Shown in pieces: positions 36,165 to 44,506 of a DNA stretch of 64,000 bases. Every line of letters begins with the position of its first letter. Position 1 is the first letter of the stretch. The notes beneath the pieces were generated by a model that was given only the letters and a program-made list of their open reading frames with translations, was not told the origin of the DNA and did not search any database. The stretch is from assembly GCF_029690065.1 (NCBI RefSeq), contig NZ_CP121463.1, positions 3,286,001-3,350,000 of the forward strand, read 5' to 3'. Made by a program: the position numbers and the translations under genes. This DNA comes from Arthrobacter sp. Y-9. GTDB taxonomy: Bacteria; Actinomycetota; Actinomycetes; Actinomycetales; Micrococcaceae.

Positions 36165-37841
36165 CTACCGGACGGCGGCCGGCTCGAGGGTGACCGTCCG
36201 GTCACAGACGGCCAGCGTGCTGTCCCGGTGGGAGACCACCAGAACGGTCGTCTCCTCCCTCAGACCGCGGATGACGTCCAGGACGCCCTCCTCGGAGGGG
36301 CCGTCCAGGCTGGCGGTGGTCTCATCGAGCACCAGCAGCCCCGGTTTCAGGAGCAGGGCCCGCGCCAGGCAGAAGCGGGCCCTCTCCCCACCGGAGAGGC
36401 TCGTGCCGCGCTCCCCCAGGACGGTGTCCAGCCCACCGCTCCAGCGCGGACCCTCCAGCGGCAGACCCACTCGCCGCAGCATGACCTCGGCATCCGCGCG
36501 GTCCACGTCCGGGACCGCGAGCCGGAGATTGTCCAGGACCGTCCCGTGGAAGACCGGGGTGTCCTGCTCGACCATCGTCACCATCCTCCGGAACTCGGGC
36601 TCGGGGATTTCCCGAAGCCCGGCACGGCTTCCGTCCGTGCCATTGAGGGTGATCGCCCCGGAATCCGGGGACCACAGGCGCACGATCAGGCGTGCCAGCG
36701 TGGTCTTCCCGGCGCCGGAGCGCCCCCGGAGTCCCAGCAGCTCACCCGGCTGCACGGTCAGGGTGAAGGGCCCGAGAGGCGGCGAGCCGTCGTCGTGCCG
36801 GAAACGGACATCCCGCACGGTGAGCCCCAGCGGCCCGGCCGGGTGGAAGCCGACCGGCTCCGTGAGCGGAGGCTCTTCGGATGCCAGGCCGATGCCGTCG
36901 AGGACGCGGCGGGCACTGGCCCGGTGCGGCTGGAGCTGGGTCACGGTCGCCGCGGCATCGGCGACCGGGGCGAGCAGCGTGAGCGATCCCGCCACCAGGG
37001 CGGGTACCCACACGGGATCCGTCCCTTGGCCGAGAGCGGCGAGGAACACGGACACGACCGTCAGGAGCACACAGAGTTCCCGGACCGATCCCGCGAGCGC
37101 CAGCGCGGCGGCGAGCCGCCCTTGCACGGCGTCCACTGCTGCGGCCTTCCGCGCGAGCTGGGCCTGCACGCGGTCCTGAAGGCCGAACCCCAGGATCTCG
37201 CGCGTTCCGCCGAGCAGATCCACCACGGTGGCGGAGACGTCCGCCCGGGCATCCTGCACCGCTTCACCAAGCGCGGTGGTGCGCCGGGCGCCCAGAACCG
37301 TGACCAGACCGAGCGCGAGGGTCCCTCCGAGCAGCGAGAGGGCGACGCCGGGCGCCTGCGCGACCAGGAGACCGAAGCCCAGCCCGAGCAGCACCACGGC
37401 CCCCGCCAGCTGGGCGATCGTGTGGGCGTAGAAGAACTCCAGCTTCTCGACATCGCCCATCGCGGTGGCCGCGAGCTTCCCGGTGTGCTGGCCCCGTCGA
37501 CGGGACGGCTCCCCGCGGGTGAAGCCGTCGAACAGGGCCATCCGCAGGGCGGCGAGGATCCGGTACGCGATGCTGTGCGACACGTCCATCTCGTGCCACG
37601 TGAGGACGGCGCGCAGCACCACGGCGGAGACGCCGGCCAGCCACCACCCGGGCGCGGCGGGTTCGTGCCGCAGGACGGCGAGCGCCACCACGGTCGAGCC
37701 CGTCACCGCGAGCGTCACCAGGGCCAGGTTGTTCAGGAGCCCGACGACGGCGGTCCACACCATCCCGGGCCATTCGCCGGTCAGGTGCGGGATCAGGGCG
37801 AGGAGCGGGCGGCGCGACCCGCGATCAGACGAGGCGCTCAT
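36165..37841 (-). CDS. CydC-like ABC exporter half
   Basis: 558 residues: six helices then a nucleotide-binding domain. Walker A GRSGAGKTT, signature LSGGERARFCLARALL, Walker B LLVLDETTASLD. The upstream in-frame extension is an artefact; ATG 37841 overlaps the stop of the partner gene (ATGA). It resembles the CydDC cysteine/glutathione exporter. Its place at the end of a RiPP operon suggests it exports the modified peptide or a thiol needed for it. No peptidase C39 domain. No cydAB nearby. Confidence 0.9.
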   Translation of the reverse strand: MSASSDRGSRRPLLALIPHLTGEWPGMVWTAVVGLLNNLALVTLAVTGSTVVALAVLRHEPAAPGWWLAGVSAVVLRAVLTWHEMDVSHSIAYRILAALRMALFDGFTRGEPSRRRGQHTGKLAATAMGDVEKLEFFYAHTIAQLAGAVVLLGLGFGLLVAQAPGVALSLLGGTLALGLVTVLGARRTTALGEAVQDARADVSATVVDLLGGTREILGFGLQDRVQAQLARKAAAVDAVQGRLAAALALAGSVRELCVLLTVVSVFLAALGQGTDPVWVPALVAGSLTLLAPVADAAATVTQLQPHRASARRVLDGIGLASEEPPLTEPVGFHPAGPLGLTVRDVRFRHDDGSPPLGPFTLTVQPGELLGLRGRSGAGKTTLARLIVRLWSPDSGAITLNGTDGSRAGLREIPEPEFRRMVTMVEQDTPVFHGTVLDNLRLAVPDVDRADAEVMLRRVGLPLEGPRWSGGLDTVLGERGTSLSGGERARFCLARALLLKPGLLVLDETTASLDGPSEEGVLDVIRGLREETTVLVVSHRDSTLAVCDRTVTLEPAAVR

Positions 37842-39592
37842 CGCTGGGCTCCTTGCGGTTCGGAGGAACGGGTGGTCTGGTGGAGGGCGGCGTCGGACAG
37901 ATGGAGCACCGTGTCCGCGGCGGCGATCGCCTCGGGCCGGTGCGCGATCATCAGGACCGTCCGCTCGCGGGCGTGGTCCCGCAGCCCCGCGAGGACCTCC
38001 TCGGCCAGTTCGGGGTTGAGAGCCGAGGTGGGCTCGTCGAGCAGGAGGACGGGGCGGTCCGCCAGGAGTGCGCGGGCGATCGCGAGCCGCTGCAACTGCC
38101 CTCCCGACACCGACCCCCCGGCCTCGGACAGCACGGTGTCCAGCCCGTCGGCCCACGTGTCCAGCTCTCCGGCGAGACCGGCCTGCCGCAGGACGCGGAG
38201 CAGGTCCTCGTCCGTGGCCGCGGGATTCACCGCGGTCAGGTTCTCCCGGAGGGTGCCCGGGAAGAGGTAGCTGCGCTGGGAGACCACGCCCAGCTCGCTC
38301 CGGAGCAGGGGCCTCCCGTCCAGGAGGATCCGCCCCTCCGCGGCCGGGAGGAATCCGAGGAGGAGATCGAAGAGGGTGCTCTTGCCCGCGCCCGAGGCTC
38401 CGGCCAGAGCGGTGATGCCCCCGGGGCGGAGTTCCGCCTGGGCGTCGCGGAGGACCCAGGGCGCCTCCGCGGAATAGCGGAAGGAGAGCCCGTCCAGGAC
38501 CAGACGGCCCCCGGCGGGGCTGACAGGGGCGACGGCGGTGACGCCGGGGCCGGGCCGTGCGCCGGACCCCGAGGGCCCGGCGTCGGGCGGTCCGGCGGAA
38601 GTCGCCTGCGTGACCGATCCGCCGCCGGCCGCGTCGATGCTGCCGAGCGCCGACAACCCGAGGTACCCCGCGTGCCACTGACGGGCGAGGTCGCGCACCG
38701 GACGGAAGACCTCGGAGGAGAGGAGCAGCATGAAGTACACGACGGCGGCCCCCGCGACGCCCGCCGGCGGCCCGGCTCCGAGAGCGCTGAAGGAGGCCAG
38801 CGCTGCTGCGGCGAGCAGCCCGGCCTGGATGCCGAGGTCCGTGAGGGCGGTGTCCGCGAGGGAGACGCGCATGGTGGCGACGGTCGCGCGATGGAGCTGG
38901 TCCGAACGGTCGTCCAGCCTGGCCCGGACACCGGGGACCGCGTGGAGGATCTTCAGGGTGCGCATGCCCTGCAGCGCTTCCAGGAAGTCGGCGCTCAGTT
39001 CCTCATAGCTGTCCCAATGCTGTCGTCCGCGGCGTGTGAGCAGCCGTCCCCAGAGCCGGGGCGCCCCGACCGCCACGAGCACGGCGGCCACGAGCACCAG
39101 CGCCAGCCAGGGGTTCAGGAAGGCGATGCCGACGAGCAGGACAGGGCAGAGGATCTGCAGTTGCAGGGCGTGCGGGATGTACTGGCTCAGGTACAGGTCC
39201 ACGCCGTCCACCCCTTCCGTGAGGGCCAGGCGGCGCGCGCCCGTACGTTCGGAGGTGTCGTGCAGGCGGTCCGGTTGCAACAGACGGTCCAGCAGGTTCT
39301 TCCGGAGGTCCCGGCGGACCGCGGCGCCCAGCGAGACGGCGAGGCGGCTGTGCAGCTGGAGGAGCGCGCAGCGGAGCAGTCCGCAGAGCAGGACGGCCCC
39401 GAGCGGGGCGATCGCGGGATGCGCCGCGAGCGCCTCGCCCCGCGACGGCGCGGCCAGAGCCGCGAGCGCCTGAGCGAGGAACCAGGCCTGCGCCCAGTAG
39501 CTCATGGTGCTCAGGCAGAGGACCGCGGTGACGGCCGTCAGACGGCCCCGGTGCCCCAGGCTCAGCGCCAGGAGCCTCTTGTCAACGAGCAT
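37838..39592 (-). CDS. CydD-like ABC exporter half
   Basis: 584 residues, the heterodimer partner of the gene downstream. Transmembrane domain about 15-310 (with EELSADFLEALQGMRTLKILHA, a CydD-type coupling segment, cited as SADFLEALQGMRTLK). Then Walker A GASGAGKST, signature SVSGGQLQRLAIARALL, Walker B VLLLDEPTSALN and switch IAHRPE. A Gly/Pro-rich insert near 325-355 separates the domains. It starts 39 bases after the SagB-type gene with GGAAAGG upstream, so it is part of the same operon. Confidence 0.9.
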   Translation of the reverse strand: MLVDKRLLALSLGHRGRLTAVTAVLCLSTMSYWAQAWFLAQALAALAAPSRGEALAAHPAIAPLGAVLLCGLLRCALLQLHSRLAVSLGAAVRRDLRKNLLDRLLQPDRLHDTSERTGARRLALTEGVDGVDLYLSQYIPHALQLQILCPVLLVGIAFLNPWLALVLVAAVLVAVGAPRLWGRLLTRRGRQHWDSYEELSADFLEALQGMRTLKILHAVPGVRARLDDRSDQLHRATVATMRVSLADTALTDLGIQAGLLAAAALASFSALGAGPPAGVAGAAVVYFMLLLSSEVFRPVRDLARQWHAGYLGLSALGSIDAAGGGSVTQATSAGPPDAGPSGSGARPGPGVTAVAPVSPAGGRLVLDGLSFRYSAEAPWVLRDAQAELRPGGITALAGASGAGKSTLFDLLLGFLPAAEGRILLDGRPLLRSELGVVSQRSYLFPGTLRENLTAVNPAATDEDLLRVLRQAGLAGELDTWADGLDTVLSEAGGSVSGGQLQRLAIARALLADRPVLLLDEPTSALNPELAEEVLAGLRDHARERTVLMIAHRPEAIAAADTVLHLSDAALHQTTRSSEPQGAQR

Positions 39593-39631
39593 TCCGGTGT
39601 CCTTTCCGGGAGGGACGGTGTTGTCGGCGGG

Positions 39632-40933
39632 TCATCGTCCGGCGCCCTGGGTTCTGTTGACCTGGGTTCTGAAGCCCCGCCCTCTGAACCCGAGGCCGTG
39701 GAGAGTCGGGCGGCCCGGGACGCCGCCGGTCCATCCGCTCACCGGACGGAAGGCGAGCCGCGGGCCCGCGTCCTGGGGGCCGTCCGCAAGAGAGGCGTAC
39801 AGGATGTGGGCGGCCAGCGATGCCGCCCACCACACGTCCCGCGCGTCCGGCACACCGTCGGTCTCGAACAGGACCAGCCCGTCCAGGGTGGACAGCCAGC
39901 GCTGACAGGCCGCGCGCTCCGCGAGGCCTGGGTCCTGCAAGGCGGCCCGGCCCACATCATCGGTCCTGCTCAGGAGGGTGATCCGGCATCCCGCGGGCTG
40001 CTGCCCGGGCAGCGTCCGCCGCGCCGTGGTCAGGAGGTCCCGCACCGCGGCGACGGCGGCCTCCGCCGCGGCGCCGTCGCCGTCGTCGGGCGGTACAGTG
40101 TCCAGGGCCGCGCTCCGGCGCTCCCGCAGCGCCGCGGGACCCGTTCCCGGCAGGCCCTGGTACGGCAGCACTGCGGGGGCGGGGCGATGCGCAGCGGCCC
40201 AGTCGGCGATCTCCGGCAGCAGACGCGGCCTGCGCTCGGGAACGGGCAGCGGCCCGGGTCCGGCCGACGGGGTCGCGACACCGGGCAAGAACCCCTCCAG
40301 GGACACGGCGGCGAGGGCGAGTTCCGGCCCGGTGGCGGGCCACTGTTCCTTCCACTCGCCGTACCCGGGCAGATCCGCCAGAGCGGCCAGCGTCCCCGGC
40401 TCGGACCGCACCTGCGCCGCCGTCACCCCGTGCCATGCCGCATGATGCGCCAGCGCGGCCGCCGCATAGGCCGTGTCGGAGAGCAGCAGCGGCAGGGCGC
40501 GGTGGTGGTAGCGGGCGGCGGTCCGCTGCGGCAGCACGGTGAACACGACGACGGCACCCCGGCCGACGGCCCCTCCCGGAGGACCGCTGCGGCGCAGCAG
40601 GATCCCCTGCTCGGCATCGAAAGCGTAACGTCCGGGAGGGACGTCGCACCCGGCGCCGCACACCAGGTGGACCTGGACCGGATAGCACGCTCCCGCGGAC
40701 GGCACGGCGCGACGGCGGATCGTGCCCGGGCGTCCCGTCGCCGGGTCGGGGTGCAGCTCAGACCCCCAGAACAGGGTGCGGACCAGGGACAGCACGGGCA
40801 CGCGGGCCATCCCGGGGAGGGCCCGCTGGATCCGCCCCGGCCACTGGTTCACCCGCGGTCCCGGAGGTTCGGGAGGTCCGGGGATCTCCGGGGAGAACGC
40901 CCGGAGCAGCGGGTCGACGGGAGAAGTCGTCAT
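39632..40933 (-). CDS. SagB-type azoline dehydrogenase (two nitroreductase-like halves)
   Basis: 433 residues from ATG 40933, one base after the YcaO stop. The N-terminal half has RRAVPSAGACYPVQVHLV, the SagB/ThcOx signature with the PSAGA-YP motif. The C-terminal half repeats the fold (LRERRSAALDTVPP, GCRITLLSR, then the final helices). SagB enzymes use FMN to oxidise azolines to azoles in streptolysin-type RiPPs. Here it implies a thiazole/oxazole product, although the candidate precursor has no Cys. The whole-length double domain is less common than the single-domain form. Confidence 0.87.
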   Translation of the reverse strand: MTTSPVDPLLRAFSPEIPGPPEPPGPRVNQWPGRIQRALPGMARVPVLSLVRTLFWGSELHPDPATGRPGTIRRRAVPSAGACYPVQVHLVCGAGCDVPPGRYAFDAEQGILLRRSGPPGGAVGRGAVVVFTVLPQRTAARYHHRALPLLLSDTAYAAAALAHHAAWHGVTAAQVRSEPGTLAALADLPGYGEWKEQWPATGPELALAAVSLEGFLPGVATPSAGPGPLPVPERRPRLLPEIADWAAAHRPAPAVLPYQGLPGTGPAALRERRSAALDTVPPDDGDGAAAEAAVAAVRDLLTTARRTLPGQQPAGCRITLLSRTDDVGRAALQDPGLAERAACQRWLSTLDGLVLFETDGVPDARDVWWAASLAAHILYASLADGPQDAGPRLAFRPVSGWTGGVPGRPTLHGLGFRGRGFRTQVNRTQGAGR

Positions 40934-40934
40934 G

Positions 40935-42401
40935 TCACATGTGGGGCGGCGGGACGAGGGTGAAGTCTTCGGGTCGGTGCGGAGCCGCGTCCCGCCAGCC
41001 ACGGTCCAGCGCCGCCTGGGCGAAGCGCGGGCAGCCCAGGTAGGCGAACGCCGCCGGAGCATTCGGCACCAGTCCCCCGACGACGGCGCGCACCACCCTC
41101 AAGCCGGTCTGCGCGACGTCCGCGGTGGTCAGATCCCGAAGGTGGACCGGGTGCCCGGCCTCCCGCAGACGCGCATACACGTCCGGCAGGGGGACGCCTG
41201 CCACGGCGTCGATGTCCACGAGGCCGAGCTCGGGCGCCATGAACCGGGACGCGAGGTGGTGCACCCGGGGATCCAGCCACAGCTGCACGTGGGCGCCGAG
41301 GTCCCGGACCGCGGAGAAGTGCTCGCCGGCGTCGTCCAGGTAGGCCCGGTCCTCGCGATGGTCCAGATAGAGACCGCGGGCCATGAGCCCGGCCTCCACC
41401 GCCTGGAAGACCCAGCCGTCGGCGTCCTGGCAGCCCTGCGTGTAGATCCAGGTGTGGACCGCTTCGAGGACCGCTTTCCGGGCGGCCTCCGCTGGGTCGG
41501 TGCGGCACGCGAACCCGGCCGCGTACAGGCCGGTGTCCGGGTCGTGCACCAGGGCGGCGACGCACGGCGCGAATTCGCTGGGCATCTCCACCACCCAGTA
41601 CTCCAACCGGCAGCCGGCCATGTCCTCGACGAGTCCCGGGACCGACGCGGGCCGGATCCCCCGCACGGGGCCGCCGAGGTGCCACCACAGTTCCAGGGCG
41701 TCCCGTTCGATGACTTCGAGCACCGCCCGGTCGGCGGCGTCCTGGAAACCCTGGCCGGTCGCGATCCCGGCGTAGTTGAGGTGGTGTACGCGTGGCAGCT
41801 CACGGAACCGGCGCTGCCGCCAGTTCAGGTACACGAGGCTCGCGGGAAGCCAGCAGTCGGTGGAGCCGGAACCTGCCGCGGCGCCGTCCGCCGCGGTGGC
41901 TGGCCCGGCGGCGGGCGCCGCGGGCTGCGGGACGCCGTCCGGCTCCGCGGTCGTGCAGCGGACCCACAGGGTGCGGACGTCGTCCTCGAGGTTGCGGTAG
42001 GGGAAGCCGGCCCGCCCCTCCTGCCAGGGCGCGAAGCGGGGCAGCGTGTCCAAGGGCGCGGGGCGGAGGCCCCGCGCGCGGAGTTCGGCCGCGGTCGCGA
42101 CGAGGTGGTCGCCGTCGTCGAGATCGGCCGGGATGAAGTTGCCGCAATACCGCTCCATGCCCTCTGCGACGGCGGCGATCCAGGCCTGGCGCTCGTCCCC
42201 GAAGGTGGTGCCGAGCGAGACGCGGTCGGCGGGCCAGTCGCCCAGCCAGCGGGCGTCGGAGACCTCAGCGGTCATGGAGGTGTACGCCGGAGGGGCGTGC
42301 TCGGGCGTGAGCACGGAACGGACCCTGCGGATGATCCCGGTCTGTTCATCGACCAGGGCCTGCAACGGCAACGGGCTGGCGGGTGGGGCGGCGAGGTTCA
42401 T
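40935..42401 (-). CDS. YcaO cyclodehydratase (TOMM-type)
   Basis: 488 residues. ATP/Mg-binding motifs: AAVAEGMERY (E80, E83, R84), GIATGQGFQDAADRAVLEVIERDA and AARKAVLEAVHTW. It activates peptide amides with ATP so that Ser/Thr/Cys side chains cyclise. The C-terminus LVPPPHM is proline-rich, like the PxPxP tails of azoline-forming YcaOs. An E1-like partner and a SagB-type gene, and no TfuA, argue for azoline formation rather than thioamidation. A Gly/Ala linker near 150-165 is an insert. Coupled by ATGA to the hydrolase gene. Confidence 0.92.
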   Translation of the reverse strand: MNLAAPPASPLPLQALVDEQTGIIRRVRSVLTPEHAPPAYTSMTAEVSDARWLGDWPADRVSLGTTFGDERQAWIAAVAEGMERYCGNFIPADLDDGDHLVATAAELRARGLRPAPLDTLPRFAPWQEGRAGFPYRNLEDDVRTLWVRCTTAEPDGVPQPAAPAAGPATAADGAAAGSGSTDCWLPASLVYLNWRQRRFRELPRVHHLNYAGIATGQGFQDAADRAVLEVIERDALELWWHLGGPVRGIRPASVPGLVEDMAGCRLEYWVVEMPSEFAPCVAALVHDPDTGLYAAGFACRTDPAEAARKAVLEAVHTWIYTQGCQDADGWVFQAVEAGLMARGLYLDHREDRAYLDDAGEHFSAVRDLGAHVQLWLDPRVHHLASRFMAPELGLVDIDAVAGVPLPDVYARLREAGHPVHLRDLTTADVAQTGLRVVRAVVGGLVPNAPAAFAYLGCPRFAQAALDRGWRDAAPHRPEDFTLVPPPHM

Positions 42402-43462
42402 GGGGTTCGGGCTCTCTGCTGTGATCGGTGAAGCGGCGACGAGGACGGGACGGCCAGGAGCTCGTCACGGACCGCGGGGGTCCAGGCGGGTTGATCGGTG
42501 TCCCGGGCGCCAAACACCCAGGTGCGGGCGTGACCCGGTGGGCCCTCCGACCAGGTGCGGATCCGGTGGAGCAGGCCACCCGCCGCCCGCAGCGCGGCAT
42601 GCTGGCGCGGTTCCAGATCTGCTGCGAGCCGGTGTCCCCACGGCCCCCAGAGCAGTTCCGTGCGCCCCTGCTTCCAGGCCCCGGCGAGGCGGAGCGTCTC
42701 CGCGGCGAAGAAGTCCCGGCTGCCGCCGATCACCAGGAGAGGCGTCCGGAGCGAGCCGTAGCGGGCGGTGAGATCGAGGGGCCTCGCCTTCCAGAGCCGC
42801 CGCCAGGCCGCGGAGGCGCCTGGACCGTGGACACCGTCCTCGACGACACTCAGCACCCCGTGCCGCCCGGCCTGCTCATGGAGCCGGTCCAGCGCATCGT
42901 CCGGGAGCGGCGGACCGGATTCCCGGGCGAAGCCGTGCTGATGCCACCAGCCGATCCGGTCCCTCAGGCGCGGGCGCCCCTGGGGATCGTGGGCGGTCTC
43001 GAACAGACCGAGTGCCGGCACCATCGCCACGACGGCGACGGCGGGTTCATGCCGTCCCGGACCAGAGTCGCCGGGGTCCCCCAGCTCGAGCGTCCGGGCG
43101 GCTTCCAGCGCGCAATGGGCGTCGTAAGACGCACCGGCGAGCAGAACCTGGCCGCGCAGCACGCCCTGTGACGCCAGACTGCGGACGGTGGCGGCGCCGT
43201 CGTCGCCCTCGGAACGATAGGGGCGCCAGTCGCCCTCGGAGCCGTACCGGCCCCGGACGTCCTGGACCACCACGTCGAATCCGGCGCGGTTCCAGGAGGC
43301 GGCCTGCGCACGGTGCTGAGAGCGGCCATAGGGGGTCCGGAGGAGGACGGTTCCGCGGCTCGGCGCTGACGTGCCGGAGCCGGACGCCGGGTAGTGGTCG
43401 GCGAGCAGACGGCAGCCGTCGGCGAGCGTGACGCTCACCGTGCGAGGAGAGGCGCCCGTCAC
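42398..43462 (-). CDS. CocE/NonD (S15-like) alpha/beta hydrolase in RiPP operon
   Basis: 354 residues. Nucleophile GASYDAH (S112), acid GGSRDFF and base GPWGH give the CocE triad. N-terminal segment LLRTPYGRSQ and VVVQDVRGRYGSEGDW are family signatures. CocE/X-Pro peptidases cleave esters or Xaa-Pro bonds; the candidate precursor has an ENPFD end, so leader or tail trimming is possible. No signal peptide, so cytoplasmic. Overlaps both neighbours by four bases. Confidence 0.88.
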   Translation of the reverse strand: MTGASPRTVSVTLADGCRLLADHYPASGSGTSAPSRGTVLLRTPYGRSQHRAQAASWNRAGFDVVVQDVRGRYGSEGDWRPYRSEGDDGAATVRSLASQGVLRGQVLLAGASYDAHCALEAARTLELGDPGDSGPGRHEPAVAVVAMVPALGLFETAHDPQGRPRLRDRIGWWHQHGFARESGPPLPDDALDRLHEQAGRHGVLSVVEDGVHGPGASAAWRRLWKARPLDLTARYGSLRTPLLVIGGSRDFFAAETLRLAGAWKQGRTELLWGPWGHRLAADLEPRQHAALRAAGGLLHRIRTWSEGPPGHARTWVFGARDTDQPAWTPAVRDELLAVPSSSPLHRSQQRARTP

Positions 43463-44211
43463 CGCCGCCTCCCCGGATGGGGCGCCGGTTCGGGATAGGC
43501 GAGGACGGGATGCCCCGTGGCGACAAGAGTGGTGGTGTCCAGGCGCCAGAGGGTGCGGCGGTGCTCGTCGAGGGCGGGTGTGTGGTGCTGCCAGTCGGTC
43601 AGCACGGTCAGGAGCCGTGCGAAGAAAAGGGTGTGGGCCGCAGCCGGCAGTCCGTCGAGGAAGCCGCCGGGCTGCTGGCGGTCGAGCCAGGCCTCCAGCT
43701 CGGCAGGGGCGGACGACGCAGCGAGTCTGCGGCGCAGGACCTGGCGGGAGTCGGGGTCGCCGTCGTGCAGTCGCAAGGGGTCGATGAACAGCAGACCGCC
43801 CTCGCGGTAGCAGCGCAGCACGGCGGTTCCCGCCGCCGGGAGCCGGTCGGCCAGACTCCGCTCACCGGGGGTCTCCGCAACGTGCAGCAGAATTCCCGGC
43901 AGGTGTCCGCCGGAGGTCACGGCCTGGGGTGTGACGGTGCGGAGCCGGAGGGCTGAGCCCGGAAGCCGGGTCTCCAGCTCGCGGATGAAAGCCGCAGGGG
44001 CCAGGATTCCGACGTCCGCGCGGCCGGCCCTGGGGGCTGTACGGACGCGACGGCGGTCCTCCAGCTCGCCGCGGATGCGCGCTTCGAGCGCCGGGCCGAG
44101 GGCGGCGATCCCGTCGCGCTGCTCCGCCAGGCGCAGAAAGGTCCCGTCCTCGGTGCGCACGGTGGTCCGCCCCTGGACTTCGAAGGCGTCGACGGTGTGG
44201 ATCGTGGGCAT
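43459..44211 (-). CDS. E1-like/leader-peptide-binding partner of YcaO
   Basis: 250 residues from ATG 44211 (AGAGGGACC upstream). The features match ocin-ThiF-like TOMM partner proteins: an N-terminal winged-helix-like region (FLRLAEQRDGIAALGPALEARI), ADVGILAP, AAGTAVLRCYREGGLLFIDPLRL, and the C-terminal HRRTLWRLDTTTLVATGHPVLAYPEP. The Cys pairs that bind zinc in longer partners are absent. It should bind the leader and present the core to YcaO. It begins 97 bases after the precursor stop, beyond a strong hairpin. Confidence 0.78.
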   Translation of the reverse strand: MPTIHTVDAFEVQGRTTVRTEDGTFLRLAEQRDGIAALGPALEARIRGELEDRRRVRTAPRAGRADVGILAPAAFIRELETRLPGSALRLRTVTPQAVTSGGHLPGILLHVAETPGERSLADRLPAAGTAVLRCYREGGLLFIDPLRLHDGDPDSRQVLRRRLAASSAPAELEAWLDRQQPGGFLDGLPAAAHTLFFARLLTVLTDWQHHTPALDEHRRTLWRLDTTTLVATGHPVLAYPEPAPHPGRRR

Positions 44212-44258
44212 GGTCCCTCTTCGCGCATGGTGGTTTCCGGGTCCGGCGGGCTGTGCTC

Positions 44259-44290
44259 CCGGGGGCGGGCTGCCGGCCGCCCGCCCCCGG
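44259..44290 (-). terminator. Attenuator-like hairpin after the precursor gene
   Basis: Perfect 12-pair stem CCGGGGGCGGGC (44259-44270) with GCCCGCCCCCGG (44279-44290), 18 bases after the precursor stop. There is no U-run. RiPP operons often place a partial terminator here so that precursor RNA exceeds enzyme RNA; that role is inferred. Confidence 0.7.
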
Positions 44291-44308
44291 TCAATGCTCA
44301 GTCGGCGC

Positions 44309-44410
44309 TCAGTCGAACGGGTTCTCGACCAGAGCGTTCGAGTGCGTCGCGGAGAGGTGCGCGAGCTGTTCGGTCTCTTCAACATCAACCAGGACCTTGG
44401 TGTTCTCCAT
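44309..44410 (-). CDS. Candidate RiPP precursor peptide, 33 residues
   Basis: ATG at 44410 is preceded by AAAGGAG at good spacing. The peptide begins MENTKVLVDVEETEQLAHL, an acidic leader-like part, and ends SATHSNALVENPFD. The last part holds two Ser, one Thr and one His but no Cys, so oxazol(in)es rather than thiazoles would be made. Position as first gene of an operon with E1-like, YcaO and SagB genes, the strong ribosome site, and the hairpin after it are the reasons for the call. It is easy to miss because it is so short. The leader/core boundary is a guess. Confidence 0.78.
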   Translation of the reverse strand: MENTKVLVDVEETEQLAHLSATHSNALVENPFD

Positions 44411-44460
44411 GGCTGGTCTCCTTTCGGTGTGGGTGAGCGCTGCCGTGCGGCAACATCGAC

Positions 44461-44489
44461 AGGCTATCGTTAATGAGAATCATTCTCAA
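44461..44489. promoter_or_regulatory. Divergent promoter with perfect Fur/Zur-type box
   Basis: TGAGAAT-C-ATTCTCA at 44474-44488 is a perfect 7-1-7 palindrome. For the minus-strand RiPP operon, TTGAGA (44484-44489) and TAGCCT (44461-44466) are 17 bases apart, so the box overlaps -35 and spacer. For the plus strand TATCGT (44465-44470) is a possible -10, with the box just downstream. One repressor dimer could close both directions. Zur is favoured over DtxR by box shape. Confidence 0.8.
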
Positions 44490-44506
44490 AATCGGAAGGA
44501 ATCGCC

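Noticed and set aside
36165-39592. CydDC pair serving cytochrome bd assembly
   Set aside because: No cydAB genes adjoin, and the pair sits at the end of the RiPP operon with a 39-base gap, so a role there is more likely, though not proven.
37853-40963. Plus-strand reading frame of more than 1000 codons opposite the ABC exporter and SagB-type genes
   Set aside because: High GC keeps the antisense frame open. The minus-strand genes have clear motifs and tight overlaps.
40935-42401. YcaO acting in thioamide formation
   Set aside because: No TfuA gene is present, while E1-like and SagB-type genes are; this favours azoline and azole chemistry.
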